This document shows, in pieces, positions 35,593 through 42,958 of a stretch of DNA of 64,000 nt. The stretch is taken from assembly GCA_944321965.1 (NCBI GenBank), contig CALUNH010000008.1:1-64000 (forward strand), read 5' to 3'. Every line of letters begins with the position of its first letter. Positions within the stretch are counted from its first letter, which is position 1. The position numbers were made by a program, and so were the translations under genes. The notes below the pieces were generated by a model. That model searched no databases and was not told the origin of the DNA. It saw only the letters and a program-made list of their open reading frames with translations. Origin of the DNA: an uncultured Alistipes sp. GTDB lineage: Bacteria; Bacteroidota; Bacteroidia; Bacteroidales; Rikenellaceae.

Positions 35593-36438
35593 TCAGATCT
35601 CCGGATTGGGACATTCGGCATATTCGCCCAGGACGCGGAAGTCGCTGGTGAGCGGGCGGGCGGCATCGACGGCCTGTCGGTATCGCACGGGGTCGTCGAA
35701 GGTGACGTCGACGTAGAACTGGTACTCCCATTCGCGTCCGATGATCGGCAGCGACTGGATCTTCGTGAGGTTGATGTCGTAGAACGAGAGTACGGTGAGG
35801 ACCTTCGAGAGGCTTCCCTGGGTGTGACGGAGCGTGAAGACGAGCGAGGCTTTGTTGGTTCGTGCGGGATCGTGGAACTCCGCGGCGCGGCTCACGTCGG
35901 CGAGGATCAGGAAGCGGGTAAAGTTGTGTTTGTTGGTTTCGATGCCGCGCTGGAGGATTTCGAGGCCGTATAGTTCCGCGGCGTCGGCTCCGCAGATGGC
36001 GGCCGTGGCGGGTAGTTTTTCTTCGGCGATTTCGCGGGCGCTTCCTGCGGTGTCGTCGCGTTCGACGACCTTCATTCCGGGCAGGCTTTTGAGGAATTCG
36101 CCGCACTGCATCAGGGCGATGGGATGGGAGTGTACTTCTCGGATTTCGTCGAGGTTTTGTCCGGGGAGTGCGGCGATGACGTGCGAGATGCGGAGTTTCT
36201 GTTCGCCGACGATCCGGGCCCGGCTGCGCTGGAGGAGTTCGTGGTTGGGGAGCAGGCTTCCGGCGATGGTGTTCTCGATGGCGGCGATTCCCAGCAGGGC
36301 GGGGTCTGCGGACATGCGGCTGAAGAGGATGTCGAAACTCGAACAGGGGAGTACGCCGATTTGTCGATCGGAGAAGTAGCGCCGGGCGGCGGTTTCGTGA
36401 TAGCATCCTGCGATGCCCTGTATGGCGATTTGCTCCAT
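35593..36438 (-). CDS. pheA: prephenate dehydratase
   Basis: ATG 36438 gives 281 residues beginning MEQIAIQGIAGCYHE. The catalytic domain (about 1-180) has the conserved ENTIAGSL, AAICGADAAELYGL and HNFTRF motifs. The C-terminal ACT domain (about 195-275) has the GSLSKVL turn for Phe binding; the usual ESRP stretch reads IQSLP here. It converts prephenate to phenylpyruvate and lacks a fused mutase, which is instead carried by the next gene. A Phe/Tyr-rich leader peptide and a terminator precede it, giving attenuation control. Confidence 0.95.
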   Translation of the reverse strand: MEQIAIQGIAGCYHETAARRYFSDRQIGVLPCSSFDILFSRMSADPALLGIAAIENTIAGSLLPNHELLQRSRARIVGEQKLRISHVIAALPGQNLDEIREVHSHPIALMQCGEFLKSLPGMKVVERDDTAGSAREIAEEKLPATAAICGADAAELYGLEILQRGIETNKHNFTRFLILADVSRAAEFHDPARTNKASLVFTLRHTQGSLSKVLTVLSFYDINLTKIQSLPIIGREWEYQFYVDVTFDDPVRYRQAVDAARPLTSDFRVLGEYAECPNPEI

Positions 36439-36463
36439 GTTTTTAGATTTGTTTTTTTGTAAG

Positions 36464-36495
36464 AAAAAATCCCGCACGTGGTGTCGTGCGGGATT
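36464..36495 (-). terminator. attenuator terminator in the pheA leader
   Basis: On the minus strand AATCCCGCAC pairs with GTGCGGGATT around an 8-base loop and is followed by TTTTTT, a standard intrinsic terminator 26 bases before the pheA start. A GCGGGA segment inside the upstream leader ORF (36547-36552) can pair with its first arm to form an antiterminator. Confidence 0.8.
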
Positions 36496-36520
36496 CTTCG
36501 TGAATTTATGGTTGCTTGAT

Positions 36521-36613
36521 TCAATTCAGGGTATTGATGCATACCGTCCCGCTTCTTCTTCTGGTAAAAAAGAAAAAGTAATAAAAGAAGTATGCAAAAC
36601 CGTAGAGTCTCAT
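36521..36613 (-). CDS. pheL: Phe/Tyr-rich leader peptide of the pheA operon
   Basis: This 30-residue open frame has seven Phe and four Tyr among its first sixteen residues, with four consecutive Phe at positions 13-16, then TRRRSG and a short tail. It starts about 23 bases after a consensus promoter and ends 25 bases before the attenuator hairpin. Charged tRNA-Phe (and tRNA-Tyr) would let the ribosome pass and the terminator form; shortage would stall it and free the antiterminator segment GCGGGA. The design equals E. coli pheL, though the sequence is unrelated. Confidence 0.85.
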   Translation of the reverse strand: MRLYGFAYFFYYFFFFTRRRSGTVCINTLN

Positions 36614-36635
36614 GATTTCTGACTTTAACTGGTTA

Positions 36636-36666
36636 CAAAAATAGTTAAAAATTTTGAAAAACCAAA
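36636..36666 (-). promoter_or_regulatory. promoter of the pheA leader
   Basis: TTTG (36663-36666) and TATTTTTG (36636-36643) on the minus strand are separated by about 19 bases, a consensus Bacteroidota promoter. Transcription would begin near 36630, shortly before the leader ATG. Confidence 0.75.
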
Positions 36667-36742
36667 TCCGGGGCGCTGTTTTTTGAGCGGGATAAGCGGA
36701 ATTTCGGGCTCCGGTTGTTTCGGGGCCGTCCGGGATTGCACG

Positions 36743-36772
36743 AAAAAAGAGGTTGCATTTCGGTGCAACCTC
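36743..36772 (-). terminator. terminator of the tRNA-Thr gene
   Basis: On the minus strand GAGGTTGCA pairs with TGCAACCTC around a 6-base loop, followed by a T6 run. It lies 11 bases past the tRNA. Confidence 0.8.
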
Positions 36773-36783
36773 CTGATCTTGAG

Positions 36784-36855
<72 letters not shown>

Positions 36856-36875
36856 AGTTCCCTTGTTGAGTGGTG

Positions 36876-36907
36876 CAAAAGTACACAAGAAAAATGAAAT
36901 GACCAAA
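36876..36907 (-). promoter_or_regulatory. promoter of the tRNA-Thr gene
   Basis: TTTG (36904-36907) and TACTTTTG (36876-36883) on the minus strand, about 20 bases apart, lie 21 bases before the tRNA 5' end. Confidence 0.65.
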
Positions 36908-36966
36908 AAAATGTGCGCTTTTCACAATTATTTTCTATCTTTACTACCGAATTATAATCAAAACAG

Positions 36967-37917
36967 ATGAAACGTATTCTGATAGTAGGCGCCGGAGGCC
37001 AAATCGGTTCCGAGCTGACAGTCTTTCTGCGCGGGATCTACGGCGGCGCCAATGTCGTGGCCACCGATATGCGCGAGTGCCGGAATTTGGGCGAGGACGG
37101 ACCTTTCGAGATCCTCAATGCCCTCGATGCCACCTCCATGGCTTCGGTCGTGGCCCGGCATCACATCGACACGATCTTCAATCTCGTGGCGTTGCTTTCG
37201 GCCGTCGGGGAGCGCAATCCCCAGATGGCCTGGAATGTCAACATGGGAGCGCTGAACAATTCGCTCGAAGTGGCGCGCCAGCACCACTGCGCCCTGTTCA
37301 CGCCCTCGTCGATCGGCGCTTTCGGCCCCTCGTCCCCCAAGGACAAAACCCCGCAGGACACGATCATGCAGCCCACGACCATCTATGGGGTCTGCAAGGT
37401 GACCGGCGAGATGTTGAGCAACTATTACCACCATAAATACGGTCTGGATACACGTTCGGTCCGGTTCCCGGGCATCATCTCGAACGTCACGCTCCCCGGA
37501 GGCGGAACGACCGACTATGCCGTGGAGATCTACTACGAGGCGATCCGCAGCGGGCGGTTCACCTGCCCGGTTCCGCCCGATGTCTACATGGACATGATCT
37601 ACATGCCGGATGCGCTGCGTGCGTGCGTGGAACTGATGGAGGCCGATCCGTCGAAACTCGTCCACCGCAACAGTTTCAATCTCGCCTCGATGAGCTTCAC
37701 GCCGGAGATCATCTATGCCGAGATCCGGAAACGCCTGCCGGACTTCACGATGGACTACAACATCGACCCCGTGAAGAAGGAGATCGCCGAGAGCTGGCCC
37801 AATTCGCTGGACGACACCTGCGCCCGGGAGGAGTGGGGCTGGAAACCCGAATGGGACCTTTCGCGGATGACCGACGACATGCTGGCCCATATCCGCACCA
37901 AACTGGGCAGGAACTGA
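36967..37917 (+). CDS. SDR-type L-threonine 3-dehydrogenase
   Basis: This 316-residue NAD-dependent enzyme of the extended short-chain dehydrogenase family oxidises threonine to 2-amino-3-oxobutyrate. It has the nucleotide loop IVGAGGQIGSEL, the catalytic Ser-Tyr-Lys set (TPSSIGAFGP, TIYGVCKVTGE) and the specific signature RFPGIISNVTLPGGGTTDYA, found in epimerase-like threonine dehydrogenases. A weak -7 box TATCTTTA lies at 36936-36943. It is divergent from the tRNA-Thr gene; a functional link is not implied. Confidence 0.9.
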   Translation: MKRILIVGAGGQIGSELTVFLRGIYGGANVVATDMRECRNLGEDGPFEILNALDATSMASVVARHHIDTIFNLVALLSAVGERNPQMAWNVNMGALNNSLEVARQHHCALFTPSSIGAFGPSSPKDKTPQDTIMQPTTIYGVCKVTGEMLSNYYHHKYGLDTRSVRFPGIISNVTLPGGGTTDYAVEIYYEAIRSGRFTCPVPPDVYMDMIYMPDALRACVELMEADPSKLVHRNSFNLASMSFTPEIIYAEIRKRLPDFTMDYNIDPVKKEIAESWPNSLDDTCAREEWGWKPEWDLSRMTDDMLAHIRTKLGRN

Positions 37918-38011
37918 TCCCGTTTTTCGGGGATTGTAACGGAACGACGGTCGCCGGGGCAGGGTTTTTGCGCCGACGGCCGTTTTGTATGAACCAAATA
38001 CAGTGCAGTTT

Positions 38012-38986
38012 ATGAAACGGATTATTCGCTTTGTCGTGCTGATCGTGCTGGTTGTGGCGGCCGTCGTGGTGGGCGGGAGCCTCTACCTGCTTCGCTACTC
38101 GCTGCGTCCCGAGGCGACGATGGAGGCCAAGAACGCGACCTCCTATGAATATATGTATAGGGAGTATCCTTTCCTGGAGTCGTGGGTCGACAGCCTCCGG
38201 CAACGGGATGCGCTGCGCGACACGACGATGACGGGGCGCGACGGCGAGCGGCTCCATGCCCTGTATGCGTGGGCACCGGAGCCGACGGACCGCACGGCGG
38301 TCATCGTCCACGGCTATACGGACAATGCGGTGCGGATGCTGATGATCGGCTACCTCTACAACCACGATCTGGGATTCAACATCCTGTTGCCGGACCTCTA
38401 CTACCACGGTGAGAGCCAGGGCCGGGCCATCCGGATGGGGTGGAAGGACCGGCTCGACGTCCTGCAGTGGATGGAGGTGGCGAACGGGATCTTCGGCGGG
38501 CATACGCAGATGGTCGTGCACGGCATCTCGATGGGTGCCGCGACGACGATGATGGTTTCGGGCGAAGAGCAGCAGCCCTACGTGAAGTGCTTTGTCGAGG
38601 ATTGCGGCTACACGAGCGTGTGGGACCAGTTTTCCAAGGAGTTGAAGGAGCAGTTTTCGTTGCCGGCCTTTCCGTTGCTGAATGTGGCGAGCGGGCTTTG
38701 CGACGTGAAGTACGGCTGGAATTTCCGCGAGGCGTCGGCCTTGAAGCAGGTGGCGAAGTGTGACCGTCCGATGCTGTTCATCCACGGGGATGCCGATGAT
38801 TACGTCCCGACGTGGATGGTCTATCCGCTGTACGAGGCGAAACCGGGCGAGAAGGAGCTTTGGGTGGTTCCGGGTGCGACGCACGCGATGTCGTACCGCG
38901 ACAACCGCGCCGAGTACACGCGGCGTGTCGGGGAGTTTGTCGGGAAGTATATTCCGGATGACCGTATTCCGGAAGCTCAGGAATAA
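38012..38986 (+). CDS. membrane-anchored alpha/beta hydrolase
   Basis: ATG 38012 gives 324 residues with one N-terminal membrane helix (about 5-25) and an exported alpha/beta hydrolase domain. The nucleophile elbow is HGISMGAAT (GxSxG), the acid is in HGDADDYVP and the histidine in PGATHAMSY. The first strand and oxyanion region are AVIVHGYTDNA. It resembles the BEM46/YqkD-like hydrolases, with acyl or ester substrates of unknown identity. The next gene follows after 12 bases. Confidence 0.85.
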   Translation: MKRIIRFVVLIVLVVAAVVVGGSLYLLRYSLRPEATMEAKNATSYEYMYREYPFLESWVDSLRQRDALRDTTMTGRDGERLHALYAWAPEPTDRTAVIVHGYTDNAVRMLMIGYLYNHDLGFNILLPDLYYHGESQGRAIRMGWKDRLDVLQWMEVANGIFGGHTQMVVHGISMGAATTMMVSGEEQQPYVKCFVEDCGYTSVWDQFSKELKEQFSLPAFPLLNVASGLCDVKYGWNFREASALKQVAKCDRPMLFIHGDADDYVPTWMVYPLYEAKPGEKELWVVPGATHAMSYRDNRAEYTRRVGEFVGKYIPDDRIPEAQE

Positions 38987-38998
38987 AACAGATAAGGT

Positions 38999-39529
38999 AT
39001 GGAGTCCAAAGAGGCGCAATCGCGCAACGAAGTTTTTTATCGGACGTTGGAGGAGGCGATCGGCCGGCTTCCGGCCGAGATGCGGGCGCGGCTTTACCGT
39101 CCGTGTGCCGAGGCGTGCGTGCGGGACGGCGTGCTGGTCGAACTGCGTCGGCAGTTCGAGGAGTGCGGATACGACCTCGACCGTCAGTATGCGAAGTACG
39201 GGCGTTCGCCCTATTTTTTCGCTGATGTCGTCGAGCCGGGCCGGGTCTACGAGATGGGTTATCCGCGCTGCCTGTGTCCGCAGGTCGAGGCCGGGTTTGT
39301 ATCGGCTCCGATCCATTGCGAATGCTCCCGGCAGAGCATCCTCTATGTGCTGGAGGAGCTGTTGCCGGGGCGTGAGATTACGGTGGAGACGCTTGAAACG
39401 GTGTTGGACGGCGGTTCGGAGTGTCGTTTCCGGGTGACGGTCGGGAATGCGAATAGCCGCACTTTGCTTGGAGCGGAAAAGTTTCGGGAGCAGAATACAC
39501 GCCCGGAACGGGAGGCTGAAAAGGCTTGA
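38999..39529 (+). CDS. Cys-rich protein of unknown function (DUF6144-like)
   Basis: The 176-residue soluble protein has several cysteines in short motifs: PCAEACV, PRCLCPQVEAG and HCECSRQS. They suggest a metal site or redox role. The order of these motifs recalls DUF6144 proteins, but that is from memory of the family pattern and unproven. It follows the hydrolase by 12 bases and is probably co-transcribed. Its last 49 bases lie inside one arm of a long inverted repeat, so the C-terminal tail may be repeat-derived rather than original coding sequence. Confidence 0.6.
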   Translation: MESKEAQSRNEVFYRTLEEAIGRLPAEMRARLYRPCAEACVRDGVLVELRRQFEECGYDLDRQYAKYGRSPYFFADVVEPGRVYEMGYPRCLCPQVEAGFVSAPIHCECSRQSILYVLEELLPGREITVETLETVLDGGSECRFRVTVGNANSRTLLGAEKFREQNTRPEREAEKA

Positions 39530-39567
39530 TCTTTCTGCGCCCGTTCAGTGTGTTCTGCTCCCGAAAC
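39481..39567. repeat. inverted repeat with 20-bp arms
   Basis: GTTTCGGGAGCAGAATACAC (39481-39500) and GTGTGTTCTGCTCCCGAAAC (39548-39567) are complementary at 19 of 20 positions. Pairing continues imperfectly inward (GAACGGG with CCCGTTC). The left arm is the end of the preceding coding sequence. It may be a strong terminator or a MITE-like insertion. Confidence 0.6.
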
Positions 39568-39598
39568 CCGTGAAAAGCAACTTGCGGATGGTTTTGGC

Positions 39599-39624
39599 GG
39601 TACCTTTTGCCACCAAAAGGTACC
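39599..39624. repeat. perfect palindrome in intergenic region
   Basis: GGTACCTTTTG and CAAAAGGTACC surround CCAC. Together with the inverted repeat 32 bases upstream it gives this gap a repeat-element character. Confidence 0.6.
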
Positions 39625-39897
39625 TGCTGAACCGGGCTTGGAGGTTTGGGATCGGTAAGATTCGGCGATCCGCCATACGCTACAGGCTGCTGCTCTGCCC
39701 CCCCCCCAAAAAAAACCTGGAGATTCCGAGCGTCGGGCCTTTCCGATACCGCCATGTCGCTCCCCATAAAGCCCCTGCCTGAGGCGGGGGGTTGGGGGTG
39801 GGTCAGATTTGTAAACGACGCCGAAGGCGGCGATGACTGCGTTCGAGAGCATTCCGGACGGGATCAGACATTTGCTTGCTTGGCTTTGTACAACAAG
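39625..39897. other. non-coding gap with homopolymer runs
   Basis: I see no gene here. It holds C10 directly followed by A8 (39698-39715) and a G-rich stretch near 39780-39810. The text resembles decayed or dispersed repeat sequence rather than a promoter region, as both flanking genes end here. Confidence 0.4.
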
Positions 39898-39931
39898 AAA
39901 ACCGGAGGTTCTTTCGAGAACCTCCGGTTTT
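39898..39931. terminator. bidirectional terminator of the aldolase gene
   Basis: ACCGGAGGTTCT pairs with AGAACCTCCGGT around a TTCG tetraloop, with A and T runs on both sides. It lies 20 bases past the leftward stop. Confidence 0.9.
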
Positions 39932-39951
39932 CGTTTTTCGGGATATTCCGC

Positions 39952-40953
39952 TTATTCGGCCTTTCCGTCCGAACCGAGAACCTCCTTGATCTTGTGGATG
40001 TAGAGCTTCTTCATGTTGTCGCGGGCCGGACCCAGGTACTTGCGGGGGTCGAACTCGGCAGGCTTGTTGGCGAAGACCTCACGGATGGCAGCGGTCATGG
40101 CCAGACGCGAGTCGGAGTCGATGTTGATCTTGCAGACAGCGCTCTTGGCAGCCTGACGCAGCTCCTCCTCGGGAATACCTACGGCAGCCTTCAGGGCACC
40201 GCCGTACTTGTTGATGGTGTCGACCTCCTCCTGGGGTACGGACGACGATCCGTGGAGCACGATGGGGAAGCCCGGAAGCTCCTTCTCGATGGCAGCCAGC
40301 ACGTCGAAGGCCAGGGGGGGCGGAACCAGACGGCCCGTCTTCGGGTCTACGGTGCACTGCTCGGGCGTGAACTTGTAGGCTCCGTGCGACGTACCGATCG
40401 AGATGGCCAGCGAGTCAACGCCGGTCTTGGTTACGAAATCGACGACCTCTTCGGGTTTGGTGTAGTGGCTCTCCTCGGCGGCCACTTCGTCCTCGACACC
40501 GGCCAGCACGCCCAGCTCGCCCTCGACCGTTACGTCGAACTGGTGAGCATACTCGACGACCTTCTTCGTCAGGGCGACGTTCTCGTCATAGGGGAGCGAC
40601 GAACCGTCGATCATCACCGACGAGAATCCCATGTCGACGCAACTCTTGCAGAGCTCGAACGAGTCTCCGTGGTCGAGGTGCAGGACGATCTGGGGTTTCT
40701 CCCAGCCGAGCTCCTTGGCATACTCGACGGCACCCTCGGCCATGTAGCGCAGCAGGGTCTGGTTGGCGTAGTTGCGCGCACCCTTCGACACCTGAAGGAT
40801 CACGGGCGACTTGGTCTCGGCAGCGGCCTGGATGATGGCCTGGAGCTGCTCCATGTTGTTGAAGTTGAAGGCCGGGATGGCATACCCGCCCTTGATGGCC
40901 TTGGCAAACATCTCGCGGGTGTTTACGAGACCGATTTCCTTGAACGATACCAT
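39952..40953 (-). CDS. fbaA: class II fructose-bisphosphate aldolase
   Basis: The 333-residue zinc enzyme cleaves fructose-1,6-bisphosphate in glycolysis. Zinc ligands and the class II signature are visible: VLHLDHGDSFELCKSCVDMG, MIDGSSLPYDEN, GTSHGAYKF and LHGSSSVPQEEV. A -7 box TAAATTTG lies at 40996-41003 on the minus strand. It is a single-gene unit, divergent from fumarase and closed by a strong terminator. Confidence 0.95.
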   Translation of the reverse strand: MVSFKEIGLVNTREMFAKAIKGGYAIPAFNFNNMEQLQAIIQAAAETKSPVILQVSKGARNYANQTLLRYMAEGAVEYAKELGWEKPQIVLHLDHGDSFELCKSCVDMGFSSVMIDGSSLPYDENVALTKKVVEYAHQFDVTVEGELGVLAGVEDEVAAEESHYTKPEEVVDFVTKTGVDSLAISIGTSHGAYKFTPEQCTVDPKTGRLVPPPLAFDVLAAIEKELPGFPIVLHGSSSVPQEEVDTINKYGGALKAAVGIPEEELRQAAKSAVCKINIDSDSRLAMTAAIREVFANKPAEFDPRKYLGPARDNMKKLYIHKIKEVLGSDGKAE

Positions 40954-40995
40954 AGTTTTATGTGTTAGAAAAATTTGAGTCCATCAAAAACCGCA

Positions 40996-41094
40996 CAAAT
41001 TTACTAAAAAATCTAAAAAACAGCCTCTTTTTGTGAAAAAAATAACAGAGATACGGAAATAGTTGTACAATCCGGATTGTTTTTTGTACTTTTG
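40996..41094. promoter_or_regulatory. divergent promoters of fbaA and fumarase
   Basis: Leftward: TAAATTTG at 40996-41003 (minus). Rightward: TTG at 41063-41065 and TACTTTTG at 41087-41094, 21 bases apart, leading to the fumarase ATG 41 bases on. The intervening sequence is AT-rich. Confidence 0.6.
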
Positions 41095-41134
41095 CATGGA
41101 TAAAAACCGCAAACAACAACAAACACATACGATC

Positions 41135-42748
41135 ATGGCAGAATTCATTTATCAGGAGCCGTTTCCGATTCAGGAGGACAAGACGAAGTACCGTCTGTTG
41201 ACGAAGGATTACGTGAAGGTCGTCGAGTGCGACGGACGCAAGATCCTGAAGGTGGACCCGAAGGGTCTGGAGGTTTTGTCGAAGGCGGCCTACAGCGACG
41301 TCTCGTTCTACCTTCGCGCTGCGCACCTGCAGAAGCTGCGCAACATCCTGGAGGATCCCGAAGCGACGGACAACGACAAGTTCGTGGCCTACACGATGCT
41401 GCTGAACCAGTGCGTGGCGGCCGAGGGCGAGCTCCCGACGTGCCAGGATACGGGTACGGCGATCTGCATCGGCCACAAGGGCGAGGACGTCTGGACGGGC
41501 GCCGACGATGCGGAGTGCATCGCGCGGGGCGTCTACGAGACCTACAAGGAGCGGAACCTGCGCTATTCGCAGGTGGTTCCCTTCACGATGATCGACGAGA
41601 AGAACTCCGGCACGAACCTCCCGGCGCAGATCGACATCTACGGCGGCAAGCCGGGCATGGAGTACGAGTTCCTCTTCATCACCAAGGGCGGCGGTTCTGC
41701 CAACAAGACCTTCCTCTACCAGCAGACCAAGGCGCTGCTCAACGAGGAGTCGCTGACGAAGTTCATCCAGCAGCATATCTTCGACCTCGGGACGTCGGCC
41801 TGCCCTCCCTACCACCTGGCGATCTGCATCGGCGGGACGTCGGCCGAGATGTGCCTCTCGACGGTGAAGAAGGCTTCGGCGGGCTACCTCGACGAGCTGC
41901 CCACCTCGGGCAACGAGGGCGGGCGCTGCTTCCGCGACCTGGAGTGGGAGGAGAAGGTGCTGAAGATCTGCCGCGAGAGCGGTGTCGGTGCCCAGTTCGG
42001 CGGCAAGTACCTGGTGCATGACGTGCGGGTGATCCGCGCTCCGCGCCATGCGGCGTCGTGCCCCGTGGCCATCGGCGTGAGCTGCTCGGCCGACCGCAAC
42101 ATCAAGGCGAAGATCACCCCGGAGGGTATCTTCCTCGAAGAACTGGAGAAGAATCCGGCGCGTTTCCTGCCCGCCGAGGCTCCGGCCATGTCGCCCGCGG
42201 TGGACATCGACCTCGACGAGGGGATGGACAAGGTGCGCGAGATCCTCACGAAATACCCGATCAAGACGCGGCTGAACCTGAAGGGTACGCTCATCGTGGC
42301 GCGCGACATCGCCCACGCGCGCATCAAGCAGATGCTCGACGAGGGCAAGCCGATGCCGGAATACTTCAAGAAACACCCGGTTTACTACGCCGGACCGGCG
42401 AAGACGCCGCAGGGCATGGCTTCGGGATCGTTCGGTCCGACGACGGCCGGGCGTATGGACCCCTACGTGGACCTCTTCCAGAAGCACGGCGGTTCGCTGG
42501 TGATGGTGGCCAAGGGCAACCGCTCGCAGGCCGTGACGGATGCCTGCAAGGCCAACGGCGGATTCTACCTCGGCTCGATCGGCGGACCTGCAGCCATCCT
42601 GGCCAAGAATTCGATCAAGTCGGTCGAGGTGGTGGACTTCCCCGAACTGGGCATGGAGGCCGTGCGGAAGATCTACGTGGAGAACTTCCCGGCATTCATC
42701 ATCGTCGACGACAAGGGCAACGACTTCTTTGCCGATTTCAAGCATTGA
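41135..42748 (+). CDS. class I fumarate hydratase
   Basis: ATG 41135 gives 537 residues, the size of FumA/FumB-type iron-sulfur fumarases. Signatures include [10 protein letters not shown] with a cluster-ligand Cys, [34 protein letters not shown] and the C-terminal beta-subunit part [24 protein letters not shown] region with [13 protein letters not shown]. It interconverts fumarate and malate. In anaerobic Bacteroidota it works in the reductive branch towards succinate, together with malate dehydrogenase encoded at 46317. Confidence 0.95.
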   Translation: MAEFIYQEPFPIQEDKTKYRLLTKDYVKVVECDGRKILKVDPKGLEVLSKAAYSDVSFYLRAAHLQKLRNILEDPEATDNDKFVAYTMLLNQCVAAEGELPTCQDTGTAICIGHKGEDVWTGADDAECIARGVYETYKERNLRYSQVVPFTMIDEKNSGTNLPAQIDIYGGKPGMEYEFLFITKGGGSANKTFLYQQTKALLNEESLTKFIQQHIFDLGTSACPPYHLAICIGGTSAEMCLSTVKKASAGYLDELPTSGNEGGRCFRDLEWEEKVLKICRESGVGAQFGGKYLVHDVRVIRAPRHAASCPVAIGVSCSADRNIKAKITPEGIFLEELEKNPARFLPAEAPAMSPAVDIDLDEGMDKVREILTKYPIKTRLNLKGTLIVARDIAHARIKQMLDEGKPMPEYFKKHPVYYAGPAKTPQGMASGSFGPTTAGRMDPYVDLFQKHGGSLVMVAKGNRSQAVTDACKANGGFYLGSIGGPAAILAKNSIKSVEVVDFPELGMEAVRKIYVENFPAFIIVDDKGNDFFADFKH

Positions 42749-42958
42749 AAATCCGCCCTTCGGAGATACTAAACGGCAACGCTTTGCGTTGTATTTTCGG
42801 ACTTGCGGCCGTAAGCGGGGTCTCCGGGTTTCCGGGGACCCTTCGCGGCGGTCGGCAAGGGGTATGACAATACTTTTTCGGGTATTCCGGCTCGGGATCC
42901 GGCATGGTTGCGGACCGGGCTGCGGAAACCTGATGTACGGACCTATCGCTTTGATTCA

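Noticed and set aside
37918..37984. Terminator after threonine dehydrogenase
   Set aside because: The candidate arms (ACGGTCG and CGACGGCCGT) pair poorly, and the T run lies inside the loop.
42749..42958. Terminator after fumarase
   Set aside because: Only a weak 6-bp stem (CAACGC/GCGTTG) is visible, without a clean U tract, so I did not call it.
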